The notes under the pieces are model-generated. The model had not been told where the DNA came from and made no database searches. It was given only the letters and a program-made list of their open reading frames with translations. A program made the translations under genes and the position numbers. Positions 16,569 through 25,035 of a stretch of DNA of 64,000 nucleotides are shown in pieces; position 1 is the first letter of the stretch, and each line of letters opens with the position of its first letter. Source of the DNA: Desulfuromonadales bacterium (lineage in GTDB: Bacteria > Desulfobacterota > Desulfuromonadia > Geobacterales > Pseudopelobacteraceae); contig DUZX01000004.1 of the NCBI GenBank assembly GCA_013349325.1, forward strand, positions 95,596 through 159,595. The letters are read 5' to 3'.

Positions 16569-17948
16569 TTACATCGGTTTGACCCGACTCCTGCCCATCC
16601 GTTTCATCAGTTTCCAGAGCGGCCCTTTGACCGGGAACATGCGCAGGGCGTCCAGCATGGCATCACTTATGTTGACTTCCAGCCCCGGCACAACCCAATT
16701 GGTGCGTTTAACCGCTTCCGTAATAACCAGCTCGGCCAGCTGTTGCCTGACCAGCGCAGAGATATAAAAAACCGGCTGCAATAGATTCGTAGCGGCGGTG
16801 ACACCCCCTTCAGCCAGCGCCGTCTGATATATTGAGGTGCCGGGATAGATGCGGATACCGGTCATGGTGATGACCGCCGTCGGCTGCAGTTCATCCATCA
16901 GGGCAAAGCTTTCCGCTACGGTTTCCTGCGTCTCACCCGGCCCGCCGAAGAGCATGTAATGGGCAAAATCCACACCACGCTGACGGCAGAGCAGTGATGC
17001 AGTGCGAACGTCTTCTACCGTAAATGATTTGCCGAGGTTCTTCAACATCTGCGGGGAACCGGATTCGGTGCCGAACTCCACTGCATCGCAACCGGCAGCC
17101 AGCATCAGATCGAGCAGCTCAGCTGTTATAAAAGCCGGGTTAATAAAAGCGGTCCAGGCGACCGTAAACGGCGCAGAGATCATGGCACGACACAACTCTT
17201 CTGCAAAGGCGGTCGGATAATTAAAAATATCATCAACAAAATAGACGTAGCTGATGGCCTGCTCATCAACCAAAGTCCGCAGTTCGGTGATGATCTCGGT
17301 CACCGGCCGCAGCCGCATGGCGCGCCCCTCCAGAAGCGGATAGGTGCAGTAGATACAGCAGAAGGGACAGCCGCGCTTGGTCTGGACATTGGCCATCCCC
17401 CCCTCGCGCTGATAGCGTGCCACATTAAAAAGAGTGCGGTCGGGTGTCCCGATCTGCGCCAGTGGCTGCGGTGGCTGAAATACAGAACAGCCCCTGACCA
17501 GTAATCCCGGCAATCCCTGCGGATCCAGGCCGTTTTCAATTTTTTCCAGAAGCTGCGGGAGCAGTAATTCCCCCTCCCCCACTATGCCGAAATCGGCCTG
17601 CAGATACGCCAGTACCTCCTGCGGCATCAGTGAAAATCCGGAGCCACCGACGACCGTGCGCGCCTGTCGGTGACAGATCGTGACGATCCCTTTGACCCCT
17701 TCCAGATAGGAACGCGAGGCGGGCCACGTAACGTTATCGATGTTGCGCAGGGAAATCACGACCAGATCAGGTGCGAACGTTTCCAGCTCTGCAGTGACCG
17801 CCCGTTCCGGATCAGCTTCAAAGCAGAGATCAACAACTGCCAGCTGATGACCGGCAGCGGCCAGGGGGCCGGCCAGATAGGCCAATCCTATCGGAAATAC
17901 CGGATAGGGGGAGCGTTCACGATTGGCGGAGATCAGCAGTACCTTCAT
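16569..17948 (-). CDS. B12-binding domain radical SAM protein (1 of 3)
   Basis: The 459-residue protein has an N-terminal cobalamin-binding-like Rossmann domain (MKVLLISANRERSPYPVFPI, GHQLAVVDL, VVGGSGFSLMPQEVL) and a radical SAM barrel. Its cluster motif is RGCPFCCIYC (CxxxCxxC) near residue 205. Family members methylate or rearrange unactivated carbons, as HpnP does in hopanoid C-2 methylation and BchE in ring formation. Here it overlaps the thioesterase gene by 4 bp, which ties it to fatty-chain biosynthesis. Its exact chemistry is unknown. Confidence 0.85.
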   Translation of the reverse strand: MKVLLISANRERSPYPVFPIGLAYLAGPLAAAGHQLAVVDLCFEADPERAVTAELETFAPDLVVISLRNIDNVTWPASRSYLEGVKGIVTICHRQARTVVGGSGFSLMPQEVLAYLQADFGIVGEGELLLPQLLEKIENGLDPQGLPGLLVRGCSVFQPPQPLAQIGTPDRTLFNVARYQREGGMANVQTKRGCPFCCIYCTYPLLEGRAMRLRPVTEIITELRTLVDEQAISYVYFVDDIFNYPTAFAEELCRAMISAPFTVAWTAFINPAFITAELLDLMLAAGCDAVEFGTESGSPQMLKNLGKSFTVEDVRTASLLCRQRGVDFAHYMLFGGPGETQETVAESFALMDELQPTAVITMTGIRIYPGTSIYQTALAEGGVTAATNLLQPVFYISALVRQQLAELVITEAVKRTNWVVPGLEVNISDAMLDALRMFPVKGPLWKLMKRMGRSRVKPM

Positions 17949-18367
17949 GGCGATTCCAACCAGCTTCGCATGCGGGCCAAACGTTTGGCAATCACAGCCG
18001 GCAGCTGAAATTGCAGTACACCATTCAGATCCGTCAGGGCGTGTGTTGTCAGTGCCGAGGCCAGCTTTACCCCATCAGCGTCAACGATGACACTCTCAAA
18101 GATCAAGGTGGCAGAATCAGTGGGGACGAGACCGGTTTTAACGGTCAACTGATCATTAAATCGAGCCGGACGCAGGTATTTGATTTCGAGGTTCACGACC
18201 GGACCGAGATAGCCCAGTTCAGCCAACTGAAAGGCATCCAGACCGAACAGACCGGTCAACCCGAGTCGGCCTGTCTCCAGCCAGGCAACGTAGTGTCCAT
18301 GCCAGGCCACACGATAGGCATCCACTTCGTTGAAGCGCACCGTGACCGGCGTTTCGTGATACCTCAT
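17945..18367 (-). CDS. 4HBT hotdog thioesterase
   Basis: The 140-residue protein has the 4-hydroxybenzoyl-CoA/YbgC thioesterase signature VRFNEVDAYRVAWHGHYVAWLETGR near residues 10-34; the Asp in EVDAYRVAWHG is the usual catalytic position. It probably releases or edits acyl chains from the carrier protein. It overlaps both neighbours by 4 bp (ATGA junctions), so it is part of the same translationally coupled operon. Confidence 0.85.
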   Translation of the reverse strand: MRYHETPVTVRFNEVDAYRVAWHGHYVAWLETGRLGLTGLFGLDAFQLAELGYLGPVVNLEIKYLRPARFNDQLTVKTGLVPTDSATLIFESVIVDADGVKLASALTTHALTDLNGVLQFQLPAVIAKRLARMRSWLESP

Positions 18368-19203
18368 GGCGCACCTTCGCTATCGATCCAGCGGTTGAAT
18401 TTTTTGAGTGCATCACCGGCGCCGACTTCACTAAAAACAGTACAGCCCAGGCTACGTGCAGCCTGGTAACTGCGCTGCCACCAGACCGGATGCAGCAGCT
18501 CATCCAGCAGAAAGACGGGGATATCTACAGCGGCGAGATGTTTCTGGCTGATATGCTCCAGAAGAGGAACTGCCGGTTCTGCATAATGGTAATCGTCGAA
18601 AATTTTACGCAGCTCTGCAGCGGCTTCCGCCATATCCGGCGTATGCAGGGGGGCATCGCATTCAAAGAGTGATACCGAAAAAGCGCCCGCCGCGCTGCAC
18701 GCTTCCAGTGCCGCCATGACGGCAGCATGTTCTCCGGCCAGCAGAAAATGCCGTGACGTATTGTAGTTGGCCAGATAAACGCCATGCCGTGCGGCAGCTG
18801 ATCTGGCCGGTTCCTCGGCCAGGCCGACCAGACACCCCAACGCGTAACGCAGTCCGGAAAAGGCTTCTGTCAGGACAACTCCGACCCGGGCGGTCATGGC
18901 AAGTGCATCCTGCTCCGAGATCGAGCCACAGACGGCCAGGGCCGGGTAGATACCCATACTATGCTCGATGATCAGATCCGGATTTTGACCGACAGCGCGC
19001 AGTTCGCGTGCCCGGCAAAGACTGACGGCGGTGCCGTAAATCTGTAGGCGCACATGTTCACTCAAGGTAACATCGCTCTCCTGACAGCTCAGCGGATTAA
19101 AACCGGTGACGGAGCGGGCGAGCGTACCAATCTGCTCCCCATGTTGTTCGGGAAAGAGATACTCATGGCGCATCGGTTGTCCCGGAAACATCCAGCAGTT
19201 CAT
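18364..19203 (-). CDS. FabD-like acyl/malonyl transferase
   Basis: The 279-residue protein starts MNCWMFPGQ, the FabD opening, and has the nucleophile elbow LIIEHSMGIYPALAVCG (Ser82; usual form GHSLGEY). It also has a second catalytic site CDAPLHTPDM (His187; usual form GPFHSPLM). The elbow glycine is replaced by Glu80, and the malonate-binding arginine is not obvious, so it may use another acyl group or only edit. It ends in a 4-bp overlap with the thioesterase gene and begins just after the nested repeat. Confidence 0.8.
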   Translation of the reverse strand: MNCWMFPGQPMRHEYLFPEQHGEQIGTLARSVTGFNPLSCQESDVTLSEHVRLQIYGTAVSLCRARELRAVGQNPDLIIEHSMGIYPALAVCGSISEQDALAMTARVGVVLTEAFSGLRYALGCLVGLAEEPARSAAARHGVYLANYNTSRHFLLAGEHAAVMAALEACSAAGAFSVSLFECDAPLHTPDMAEAAAELRKIFDDYHYAEPAVPLLEHISQKHLAAVDIPVFLLDELLHPVWWQRSYQAARSLGCTVFSEVGAGDALKKFNRWIDSEGAP

Positions 19204-19238
19204 AGCAGTTACCTTTCATCCTGAATCCTGCAAACCCT

Positions 19239-19567
19239 ACCACAGAGTCACAGTGGGCACAGAGAAAATTCTTAATACTAAAAAGATATTCGCCTTAGAA
19301 TCTCTTTGTTGTGCCGTTAACCTTTGAGGTAGTACGTTCTTTTTGAAAAAATCAACCTGGAAAAAGCATTTGAAACACAGAGCAACTGAGCAACTGAGCA
19401 AAAACAAAGAAATTTTCAGAATAAAACGACAAAAAATCATTCACCATTTTGGTTATGTCAGTTGTTGATGTTACTGCCTGATTTCTCTGTTTCTCAGTTG
19501 CTCTGTGGTTCATGAACTGCCGTTTTTAGGATCAATGATTCCTCTGTGCTCTCTGTGACTCTGTGGT
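19239..19567. repeat. Type-2 intergenic element, split by a nested insertion
   Basis: The outer parts 19239-19355 and 19536-19567 match the uninterrupted copy at 12184-12330, including ACCACAGAGTCAC at the left end, CACAGAGAAAATTCTTAATA, and TGATTCCTCTGTG with CTCTGTGGT at the right end. The match breaks at ATCAA, where a 175-bp foreign element sits. Confidence 0.88.
19356..19530. mobile_element. Type-1 MITE-like element with target-site duplication
   Basis: The 175-bp element runs from CCTGGAAAAAGCATTTGAAA to CTGCCGTTTTTAGG. The ends are imperfect inverted repeats sharing the inner word ACAGAGCAACTGAG. It is flanked on both sides by ATCAA (19351-19355 and 19531-19535), and the empty site at about 12295 has a single ATCAA. 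No transposase is encoded, so it would move in trans. A second copy lies inverted at 54232-54396. Confidence 0.85.
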
Positions 19568-19593
19568 GGAAGTTTTCAGGTTCATTGCGCTGC

Positions 19594-20868
19594 CTACTTA
19601 CGGCGCAGCGCAGCCCGGAACCCGAAATTCATCGGGGCAAAAACCTGTAGAGAGCGATGGAGCTTGAAGAGACGCCGATACATGGAGGGGAGCGAATAAA
19701 AACTGTTGTTCAGCCAGTTGTAGCCTTCCTGCAGCTGTTCAACCGTCATGCCGATCGGCCGGAAATTGACATGCTCCATGTCATAATCCTGCCAGTTATT
19801 GGAGATGATTCTTCCTTCGGCTTCCAGGCGCTGCCGCACGGCAGTACCGGGATAGGGGGTCAGCAGCGGGAAAATGGCGGATTCAAGGCGGGCATCCTCG
19901 CAGAAGCGCAGCAGCGGTTCGAAAATCGCCGGGGTATCGCCGTCGTAGCCAAGTACAAATGACCCCAGGATGCCGATACCGTTATCATGAAAGGATTTGG
20001 CATAATCACGATAGGAGGAGGCCAGGTTGGTGACCTTGCCCATGGCGGTCAACGCCTCCTGATTGAGCGATTCAAAGCCGACAAACATGCCGTAACAGCC
20101 GGACTCACCGGCAGCTTTCATCAGTTCGGTATCGGCGGCAAAATCAATCGGAGAGTGCGAGAGCCACTTGAAATCCATCCCTTTCATACCGGTAAACAGC
20201 TCCAGGGCATACTTTCGATCGGCCACCAGATTGTCATCAACAAAAAAGATGAATGAATTAGATTTTCGGAGCTGGACCAGCTCCTCGAGGATATTTTTTA
20301 TCGGCCGTTTGCGGTATTTACGGCCATAAAAAGCGGTTACCGAGCAGAACTCACAATCAAAGGGGCAACCGCGCGTCGTCTGGATCGTGTTGCTCAACAG
20401 GTAGCGCTTGCCTTTAAAAATTTCACGACGAGCGGTTGGAATGACATCCATCGGCATCTGCTCACGGGATTGATAACGAGGCAGAAGCTGTTTACGGTGA
20501 AAATCCTGCAGCAGCTGCGGCCAGGCCAGCTCGCCCTCCCCCACCACAACGGCATCGACATGCGTCAGTGCTTCATCCGGCAGATTGCTGGCATGGAAAC
20601 CGCCCATTACGACCGTTTTTCCTCGGCGACGGAACTCATCTGCAATCCGGTAGGCGCGCGGTGCCTGGGGAGTCATGGCGGTCAGGGCAATGATATCAGC
20701 GTCACAGGAATAATTGATCTTTTCAAAATTATCATCCAACAGCTCAACGTCCCACTCAGGCGGGGTCACCGCTGCCAGGGCTGCCAATGACAAAGTCGGA
20801 AATTTAAAGGCCAGCTCACCCCATAATCGTCCCTTTTCCCAACCGGGAGCGATGAAGAGAATTTTCAT
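19594..20868 (-). CDS. B12-binding domain radical SAM protein (2 of 3)
   Basis: The 424-residue protein has an N-terminal B12-binding-like domain (MKILFIAPGWEKGRLWGELA, VVMGGFHASNLPDEALTHVD, VVVGEGELAWPQLL) and the radical SAM motif TTRGCPFDCEFCSVTAFYG near residue 163. FIFFVDDNLVADRKYALELF is a conserved feature of the same family. It overlaps the acyl carrier protein gene by 4 bp, which suggests that it acts on carrier-bound or lipid-linked acyl chains. It is a close paralogue in layout of the protein at 25036-26337. Confidence 0.87.
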   Translation of the reverse strand: MKILFIAPGWEKGRLWGELAFKFPTLSLAALAAVTPPEWDVELLDDNFEKINYSCDADIIALTAMTPQAPRAYRIADEFRRRGKTVVMGGFHASNLPDEALTHVDAVVVGEGELAWPQLLQDFHRKQLLPRYQSREQMPMDVIPTARREIFKGKRYLLSNTIQTTRGCPFDCEFCSVTAFYGRKYRKRPIKNILEELVQLRKSNSFIFFVDDNLVADRKYALELFTGMKGMDFKWLSHSPIDFAADTELMKAAGESGCYGMFVGFESLNQEALTAMGKVTNLASSYRDYAKSFHDNGIGILGSFVLGYDGDTPAIFEPLLRFCEDARLESAIFPLLTPYPGTAVRQRLEAEGRIISNNWQDYDMEHVNFRPIGMTVEQLQEGYNWLNNSFYSLPSMYRRLFKLHRSLQVFAPMNFGFRAALRRK

Positions 20869-21122
20869 TGTGCATGTTCTGCAATATAGCCGGCCATACT
20901 GCGAACCGAGGCAAATACCACCGTCCCGGTAGCCGCGTCCGGCACGACTACGCCGAACTCTTTCTCCATAGCCACCACCAGCTGTAGTGCATCGATTGAA
21001 TCCAGACCCAAACCGTCACCAAACAGCGGCGCATCGGTGTCAATTTCATCAGCCGACATCCCCTCGATACGCAGGCTGTCAATAATCATCTGTTTTACCT
21101 TTGAAATCAGCTCTTCTGACAT
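20865..21122 (-). CDS. Acyl carrier protein
   Basis: The 85-residue four-helix carrier has the phosphopantetheine attachment motif GLGLDSIDALQLV (Ser42). The ATG at 21120-21122 follows GAGAGG with correct spacing; the longer open frame is not ACP-like. It is a specialised carrier rather than the housekeeping AcpP, judging by its place between an acyltransferase and a radical SAM gene. It presumably holds the growing chain for the cluster's ketosynthase. Confidence 0.92.
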   Translation of the reverse strand: MSEELISKVKQMIIDSLRIEGMSADEIDTDAPLFGDGLGLDSIDALQLVVAMEKEFGVVVPDAATGTVVFASVRSMAGYIAEHAQ

Positions 21123-21144
21123 ATAAAACCTCTCGTAAAAACGA

Positions 21145-22029
21145 TTATTTTTCTTTTGTACCCCAATAATCAAATAAATTGAACCATTGGTCCGGATACG
21201 CCTTGATGTACTGTTCAAAAACGGCCGCCAGGCGCTGCATGCCGCTGCGGATCGACTGACTGTGCTGGCCATGCCCACCGGTGATGTAGATGGCTTCATC
21301 CATCAGCGTCGAATAGCGGCCATTTTCCAGAGGTACGAAAACCGGGATGATCGGCGCGCCGCTGGCCAGGGCCAGATAGGCGGCTCCCACCGGAAACGAG
21401 GTCGGCCGACCGAAAAAATCTAGTTCGATACTATGTGACGAACCGTCCCGTTCTCCCAGCAGACAGATAATTTCGTTGCGTCGCAGGGCATTGACCGCTT
21501 CGATGATCGCCAGCGGAGAGCTATCCTCACGATCAACGTAGATGATGCCGATGCCCCGTTCGCCACGCACCTTTTCCCGCAAGTCGTTGACCTTCTGATC
21601 CGGTTCGCGAAAGGTCAGCATGTTGATCGTATAACCCAGATCAGCCAGCCCCAGACCGCCCAGTTCCCAATTGCCGAGATGAGCGGAAACCAGAATCGCA
21701 CCGTTACCGGCTGCCAGGGCCTGATCAAGCGCTGCACTGCTGCTGCGCCTTCCGATCAGAGCCTGTAGCTGCCTGCCCCGCAGCCGGATCATCAGCATCA
21801 CGTCACACCAGTTCTGGCTGAACAGGATGAACGTGGAAAAAACCAGTCGCTCCACTTTTTTCCTGCTGGTGACAACCTGAAGATTGGCACGCACCCCCCG
21901 CCGGGTTTCTGTCAGCAGCAGATAGAACAGGCCACCCCAGAAAAAAGCAGCCGGGGGAAACAGTCGGCGCGGCACCAGCATAGTAAAAAGTTTGATAAAG
22001 AACAGATTGAGATTACTGTAAAATTTCAA
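21145..22029 (-). CDS. LpxL/HtrB-type acyltransferase
   Basis: The 294-residue membrane-associated protein has an N-terminal hydrophobic anchor and the acyltransferase motif SAHLGNWELGGLGLADLGY (HxxxxE catalytic pair). GERDGSSHSIELDFFGRPT and GAPIIPVFV are the other conserved blocks. Relatives transfer acyl chains from ACP to lipid A or other lipids. In this cluster it most likely transfers the finished chain from the ACP encoded 22 bp downstream to a head group. Confidence 0.88.
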   Translation of the reverse strand: MKFYSNLNLFFIKLFTMLVPRRLFPPAAFFWGGLFYLLLTETRRGVRANLQVVTSRKKVERLVFSTFILFSQNWCDVMLMIRLRGRQLQALIGRRSSSAALDQALAAGNGAILVSAHLGNWELGGLGLADLGYTINMLTFREPDQKVNDLREKVRGERGIGIIYVDREDSSPLAIIEAVNALRRNEIICLLGERDGSSHSIELDFFGRPTSFPVGAAYLALASGAPIIPVFVPLENGRYSTLMDEAIYITGGHGQHSQSIRSGMQRLAAVFEQYIKAYPDQWFNLFDYWGTKEK

Positions 22030-22068
22030 CGAATGTATCCGTATTTTAAATAGTTATAAACAGTTATT

Positions 22069-23448
22069 TTACGCTTTACTTCCACGTTTAGCCACGGTTC
22101 GCGGCAGTTCTTTAAATTCCTCTTCCCAGGCCGGATCGGCGATCTCGGAATAGGCTTTAGCGTAGTCATCCATACTGTCGGCCAAACCGGTAAAGATCTC
22201 GTCAGCTCCGGCGTGCGTCGCATGGGCACCTTCCGAGGCGAACAGTTCCCGACCGGCTTGCGGTTGGTCGATCAGCATGCAGGGGCGCAGCAGGTTTTCA
22301 TGCTCGCCCTGCTTTGCGCGGATTTTGCTGAAAAAGGGTGAGGCCAACGCCTGATGGATGCTGCTGGTGCGGATGTTGTCGACGGCAAAGTGGCAGAAAA
22401 CGCACGGTTCGATGTCGCCGTTGGCGTTGATGTGAAAGTATTTGCGACCGCCGGCCAGGCAGCCGGAGATCATCGGGCCGTCGTTCCAGAAATCGATGAA
22501 GAGCATCGGTTTATTGGCGCGATAGTCGGCTACGGTGCGGCGCAGTTCGTCGCGCTGTTCGGGGGTCGGCATCAGGTCGACTTCGGGTTTGCGGCCGACC
22601 GGGACGTAGGAGAAGAGCCACATGGCAAAGACACCTTTTTTGACGAGCATGTCGATGTAGTCGCCGTTGGTGATGATGGCAGAGTTCTTGCGCGAGTGGG
22701 TAAAGGAGCCACAAAAGGAGAGTCCACCGGCTTTCATGAGGTCCATGGCGTGCATGACTTTCTCAAAATGACCGGCGCCGCGCCGTTCGTCAGTCTCCTT
22801 TTGGTAACCTTCCAGTGAGAAGGCGGGCATGACGTTGCCGACGTCGGTCAGCTTTTGTACCATCTGCTCGTCAATCAGGCCGCCATGCGTGAAGACCAGG
22901 AAGGCCATGTCGCTGTGCTTTGTGAATATCTCGAAGATGCCTTCCATATAAAAGGGTTCGCCGCCGGAGATGACGGCAAAGTAGACCCCCATCTCTTTCA
23001 TCTGCATCAGGATCGAGTCGACTTCAGCGAGGGAGAGTTCCAGTGATTTGTCGTAGTCACCAGCGTAGCAGCCGTAGCAGCTCAGGTTGCAGCGCATGGT
23101 CGGACTGATAACGACGGTCGAGGGGGGATAGTAGCCGTGCGTGTCACTCCACTCTTTACGTGTGTTGGTGCCGTTTAAGAGGTGATTGACGAGCAGGTTG
23201 CTGATCCATTTGTCACGCTGGTTGGGATGCAGGTCGCGCAGTATCCGGCGCGGGAATTCGATGCCGGGGTGTTTGTCGCGCACCAGACCGCGAATCCAGC
23301 GGATACGCTCCTTGTAATAATCCTTCTTGGGAATCATCTCCATCAGGTGCGTCATCTTGATGAGGGTTTCATCGGATGAACTGGTCGCCAGTGAGAGCAG
23401 GTAGGAAAGTACTTTTTCTTTGGTGTAGGTTTTAAGCGATTGCAGCAT
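22069..23448 (-). CDS. Radical SAM protein with twitch/SPASM-like C-terminus
   Basis: The 459-residue protein carries PTMRCNLSCYGCYAGDYDKS (CxxxCxxC, about residue 120) and VISGGEPFY, with a C-terminal cysteine region HINANGDIEPCVFCHFAVDN that probably binds an auxiliary cluster. There is no B12-binding domain. A helical N-terminal extension of about 100 residues and a 70-residue C-terminal tail are unlike typical SPASM enzymes. The substrate is unknown; the position between an acyltransferase and a GT2 gene suggests a lipid or head-group modification. Confidence 0.82.
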   Translation of the reverse strand: MLQSLKTYTKEKVLSYLLSLATSSSDETLIKMTHLMEMIPKKDYYKERIRWIRGLVRDKHPGIEFPRRILRDLHPNQRDKWISNLLVNHLLNGTNTRKEWSDTHGYYPPSTVVISPTMRCNLSCYGCYAGDYDKSLELSLAEVDSILMQMKEMGVYFAVISGGEPFYMEGIFEIFTKHSDMAFLVFTHGGLIDEQMVQKLTDVGNVMPAFSLEGYQKETDERRGAGHFEKVMHAMDLMKAGGLSFCGSFTHSRKNSAIITNGDYIDMLVKKGVFAMWLFSYVPVGRKPEVDLMPTPEQRDELRRTVADYRANKPMLFIDFWNDGPMISGCLAGGRKYFHINANGDIEPCVFCHFAVDNIRTSSIHQALASPFFSKIRAKQGEHENLLRPCMLIDQPQAGRELFASEGAHATHAGADEIFTGLADSMDDYAKAYSEIADPAWEEEFKELPRTVAKRGSKA

Positions 23449-23458
23449 GATATCTCCG

Positions 23459-24151
23459 TCACATATAGCGTAAAAAAGTCATACTGATACGAAACGTATC
23501 TTTCACCGGCTGATAATGGCTGGTGGCACGACCATCGGCAACCCGGGCGGCAATCGGCAGAGAACCGATTGTAAAGCCGCTCTTCCAGGCTTTCAACATA
23601 ACTTCCATCTCCAGAGCATAGCCGTCCGACGTTAATGAGACACGCTGCAGCAGCTCCTTTGTATAGTAACGAAAACCGGATTGACTGTCGGTAATTTCGA
23701 AACCGGTCCGTTTCCAGATACACCAGACGCCAAAGCGATTCCAGAACTTGCGCAGTCCGGCCATCTGAATAAACTGGGTGTGGCGGGAGGCAATCAAAAG
23801 ATCCCACGTTCCGCGCTGCGCAGCGGCAATTAACCGGGGAATCGCCGACACATCGTGCTGTCCATCGGCATCGATTGAGACCACCGCATCAAAGCCGGCC
23901 TCGATCACCCAGACAAAACCGGTTTTCAGTGCGGCACCTTTGCCACGGTTGTGCGGATGCCGGAGCAGCGTGAGTGGCATGTCTGACACGAGAGCTGCAG
24001 TACCATCAATGGACCCGTCATCTACGACAACCAGTGGCAGGCCCTGTTCAAGACATTCACGGACCACGGGCACAATCGTTTTTTCAGCATTATACGCTGG
24101 AATCAGGATACAGACTGCCACTCTTCCACCAGTTCCTTGAGGGTCACACAT
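23459..24151 (-). CDS. GT2 family glycosyltransferase (DPM synthase-like)
   Basis: The 230-residue protein has the GT-A fold signatures VCILIPAYNAEKTIVPVV, VVVDDGSIDGTAALV, NRGKGAALKTGF and SIDADGQHD (metal-binding DxD). It resembles dolichyl-phosphate mannose synthase-type enzymes that glycosylate polyprenyl phosphate or lipid at the membrane. The ATG start gives a 49-bp overlap with the deacetylase gene; an internal GTG at 24121 would shorten it by 10 residues. Confidence 0.88.
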   Translation of the reverse strand: MCDPQGTGGRVAVCILIPAYNAEKTIVPVVRECLEQGLPLVVVDDGSIDGTAALVSDMPLTLLRHPHNRGKGAALKTGFVWVIEAGFDAVVSIDADGQHDVSAIPRLIAAAQRGTWDLLIASRHTQFIQMAGLRKFWNRFGVWCIWKRTGFEITDSQSGFRYYTKELLQRVSLTSDGYALEMEVMLKAWKSGFTIGSLPIAARVADGRATSHYQPVKDTFRISMTFLRYM

Positions 24152-24918
24152 TGATAGCGACGAAGCAGCTCGACCAGTCGCGGTGCCGCATCGTTTCTAG
24201 ATCCATATGACGCAAATCTTTTCACGATCGGCAGCTCGAGCCGGGGACCATCAGGGTCCAGCTCACGCGGGTGAAGATAGATAACTGCCGGATGTCCGCT
24301 GTCGTTAAGCGTGTCAATACTGCTGCAGATCATCCGCAGCGGAAAAAACCGAAAACCCCAGCCGCCACCGCTTGGCAGATTACCAAACCGTGATTTGGTA
24401 ACCAGTGGCGGGAACTCCCAGAGACCTTCGCCTTCAGCGCCCAGGCGGTAGGGGATGCGACTGCCGCGCGGATTGCCAACCAATGGCAACGGATTTAGAC
24501 TGGAATCGTAGCGGTAACCTGAATCTTTTAAAATAGCGAACGCCCAGCCTCTCAGCTCCGATAAAGACCATTGCGGAGCCCGGTAACCGATCGGTTTCTG
24601 TCCGGTCTGCTCGAACAGGATCCGCTCGGTTGCCAGTAACTCATCACGAAACTGCTGCGCAGTCATGCCAGACACCAGACGGTGTGAATAGCCGTGGGAG
24701 GCGAGTTCATGACCAGCCGAACAGATCATGGCAGCCAAGGACGGATCACTTTCCGCTACGGATCCGAGCATAAAAAAAGTCGCTTTCTGAGAATATCCGT
24801 CAAGCAGTGCCAGAATTTTTTCGATATTTTGCCGCACACGCCAGGTTTCACGTGGCAGAATCAGCGTGTCACGCCCTGTACCGCACACATGAAACCAATC
24901 CTCTACATCAACTGTCAA
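24103..24918 (-). CDS. NodB-type polysaccharide deacetylase (DUF3473-like)
   Basis: The 271-residue protein begins with TVDVEDWFHV and contains the NodB metal/His motif HELASHGYSHRLV, plus GYRAPQWSLSE and VIYLHPRELDPDGPRLELP. This is the layout of deacetylases found near exosortase and extracellular polysaccharide loci. The apparent start codon is TTG at 24916-24918, and the ribosome binding site is weak. It may trim an N-acetyl sugar added by the overlapping GT2 enzyme; that link is inferred from position only. Confidence 0.87.
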   Translation of the reverse strand: MTVDVEDWFHVCGTGRDTLILPRETWRVRQNIEKILALLDGYSQKATFFMLGSVAESDPSLAAMICSAGHELASHGYSHRLVSGMTAQQFRDELLATERILFEQTGQKPIGYRAPQWSLSELRGWAFAILKDSGYRYDSSLNPLPLVGNPRGSRIPYRLGAEGEGLWEFPPLVTKSRFGNLPSGGGWGFRFFPLRMICSSIDTLNDSGHPAVIYLHPRELDPDGPRLELPIVKRFASYGSRNDAAPRLVELLRRYQCVTLKELVEEWQSVS

Positions 24919-25035
24919 AATCAGCTGTTTCAGTCGAGGCGCTCCGATACCTGACGTTTAAATTGTGAAGAGTACATAACAAATCATATCAAGTCAATAT
25001 TCCCGTCCAGATTCATCAGGATATCGTTGAAATTG

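Noticed and set aside
8521..21122. Calling the cluster a true aryl-polyene (ape) locus with ape gene symbols
   Set aside because: No aryl-starter ligase or ammonia-lyase is present and radical SAM enzymes are foreign to that pathway; symbols would overstate the match.
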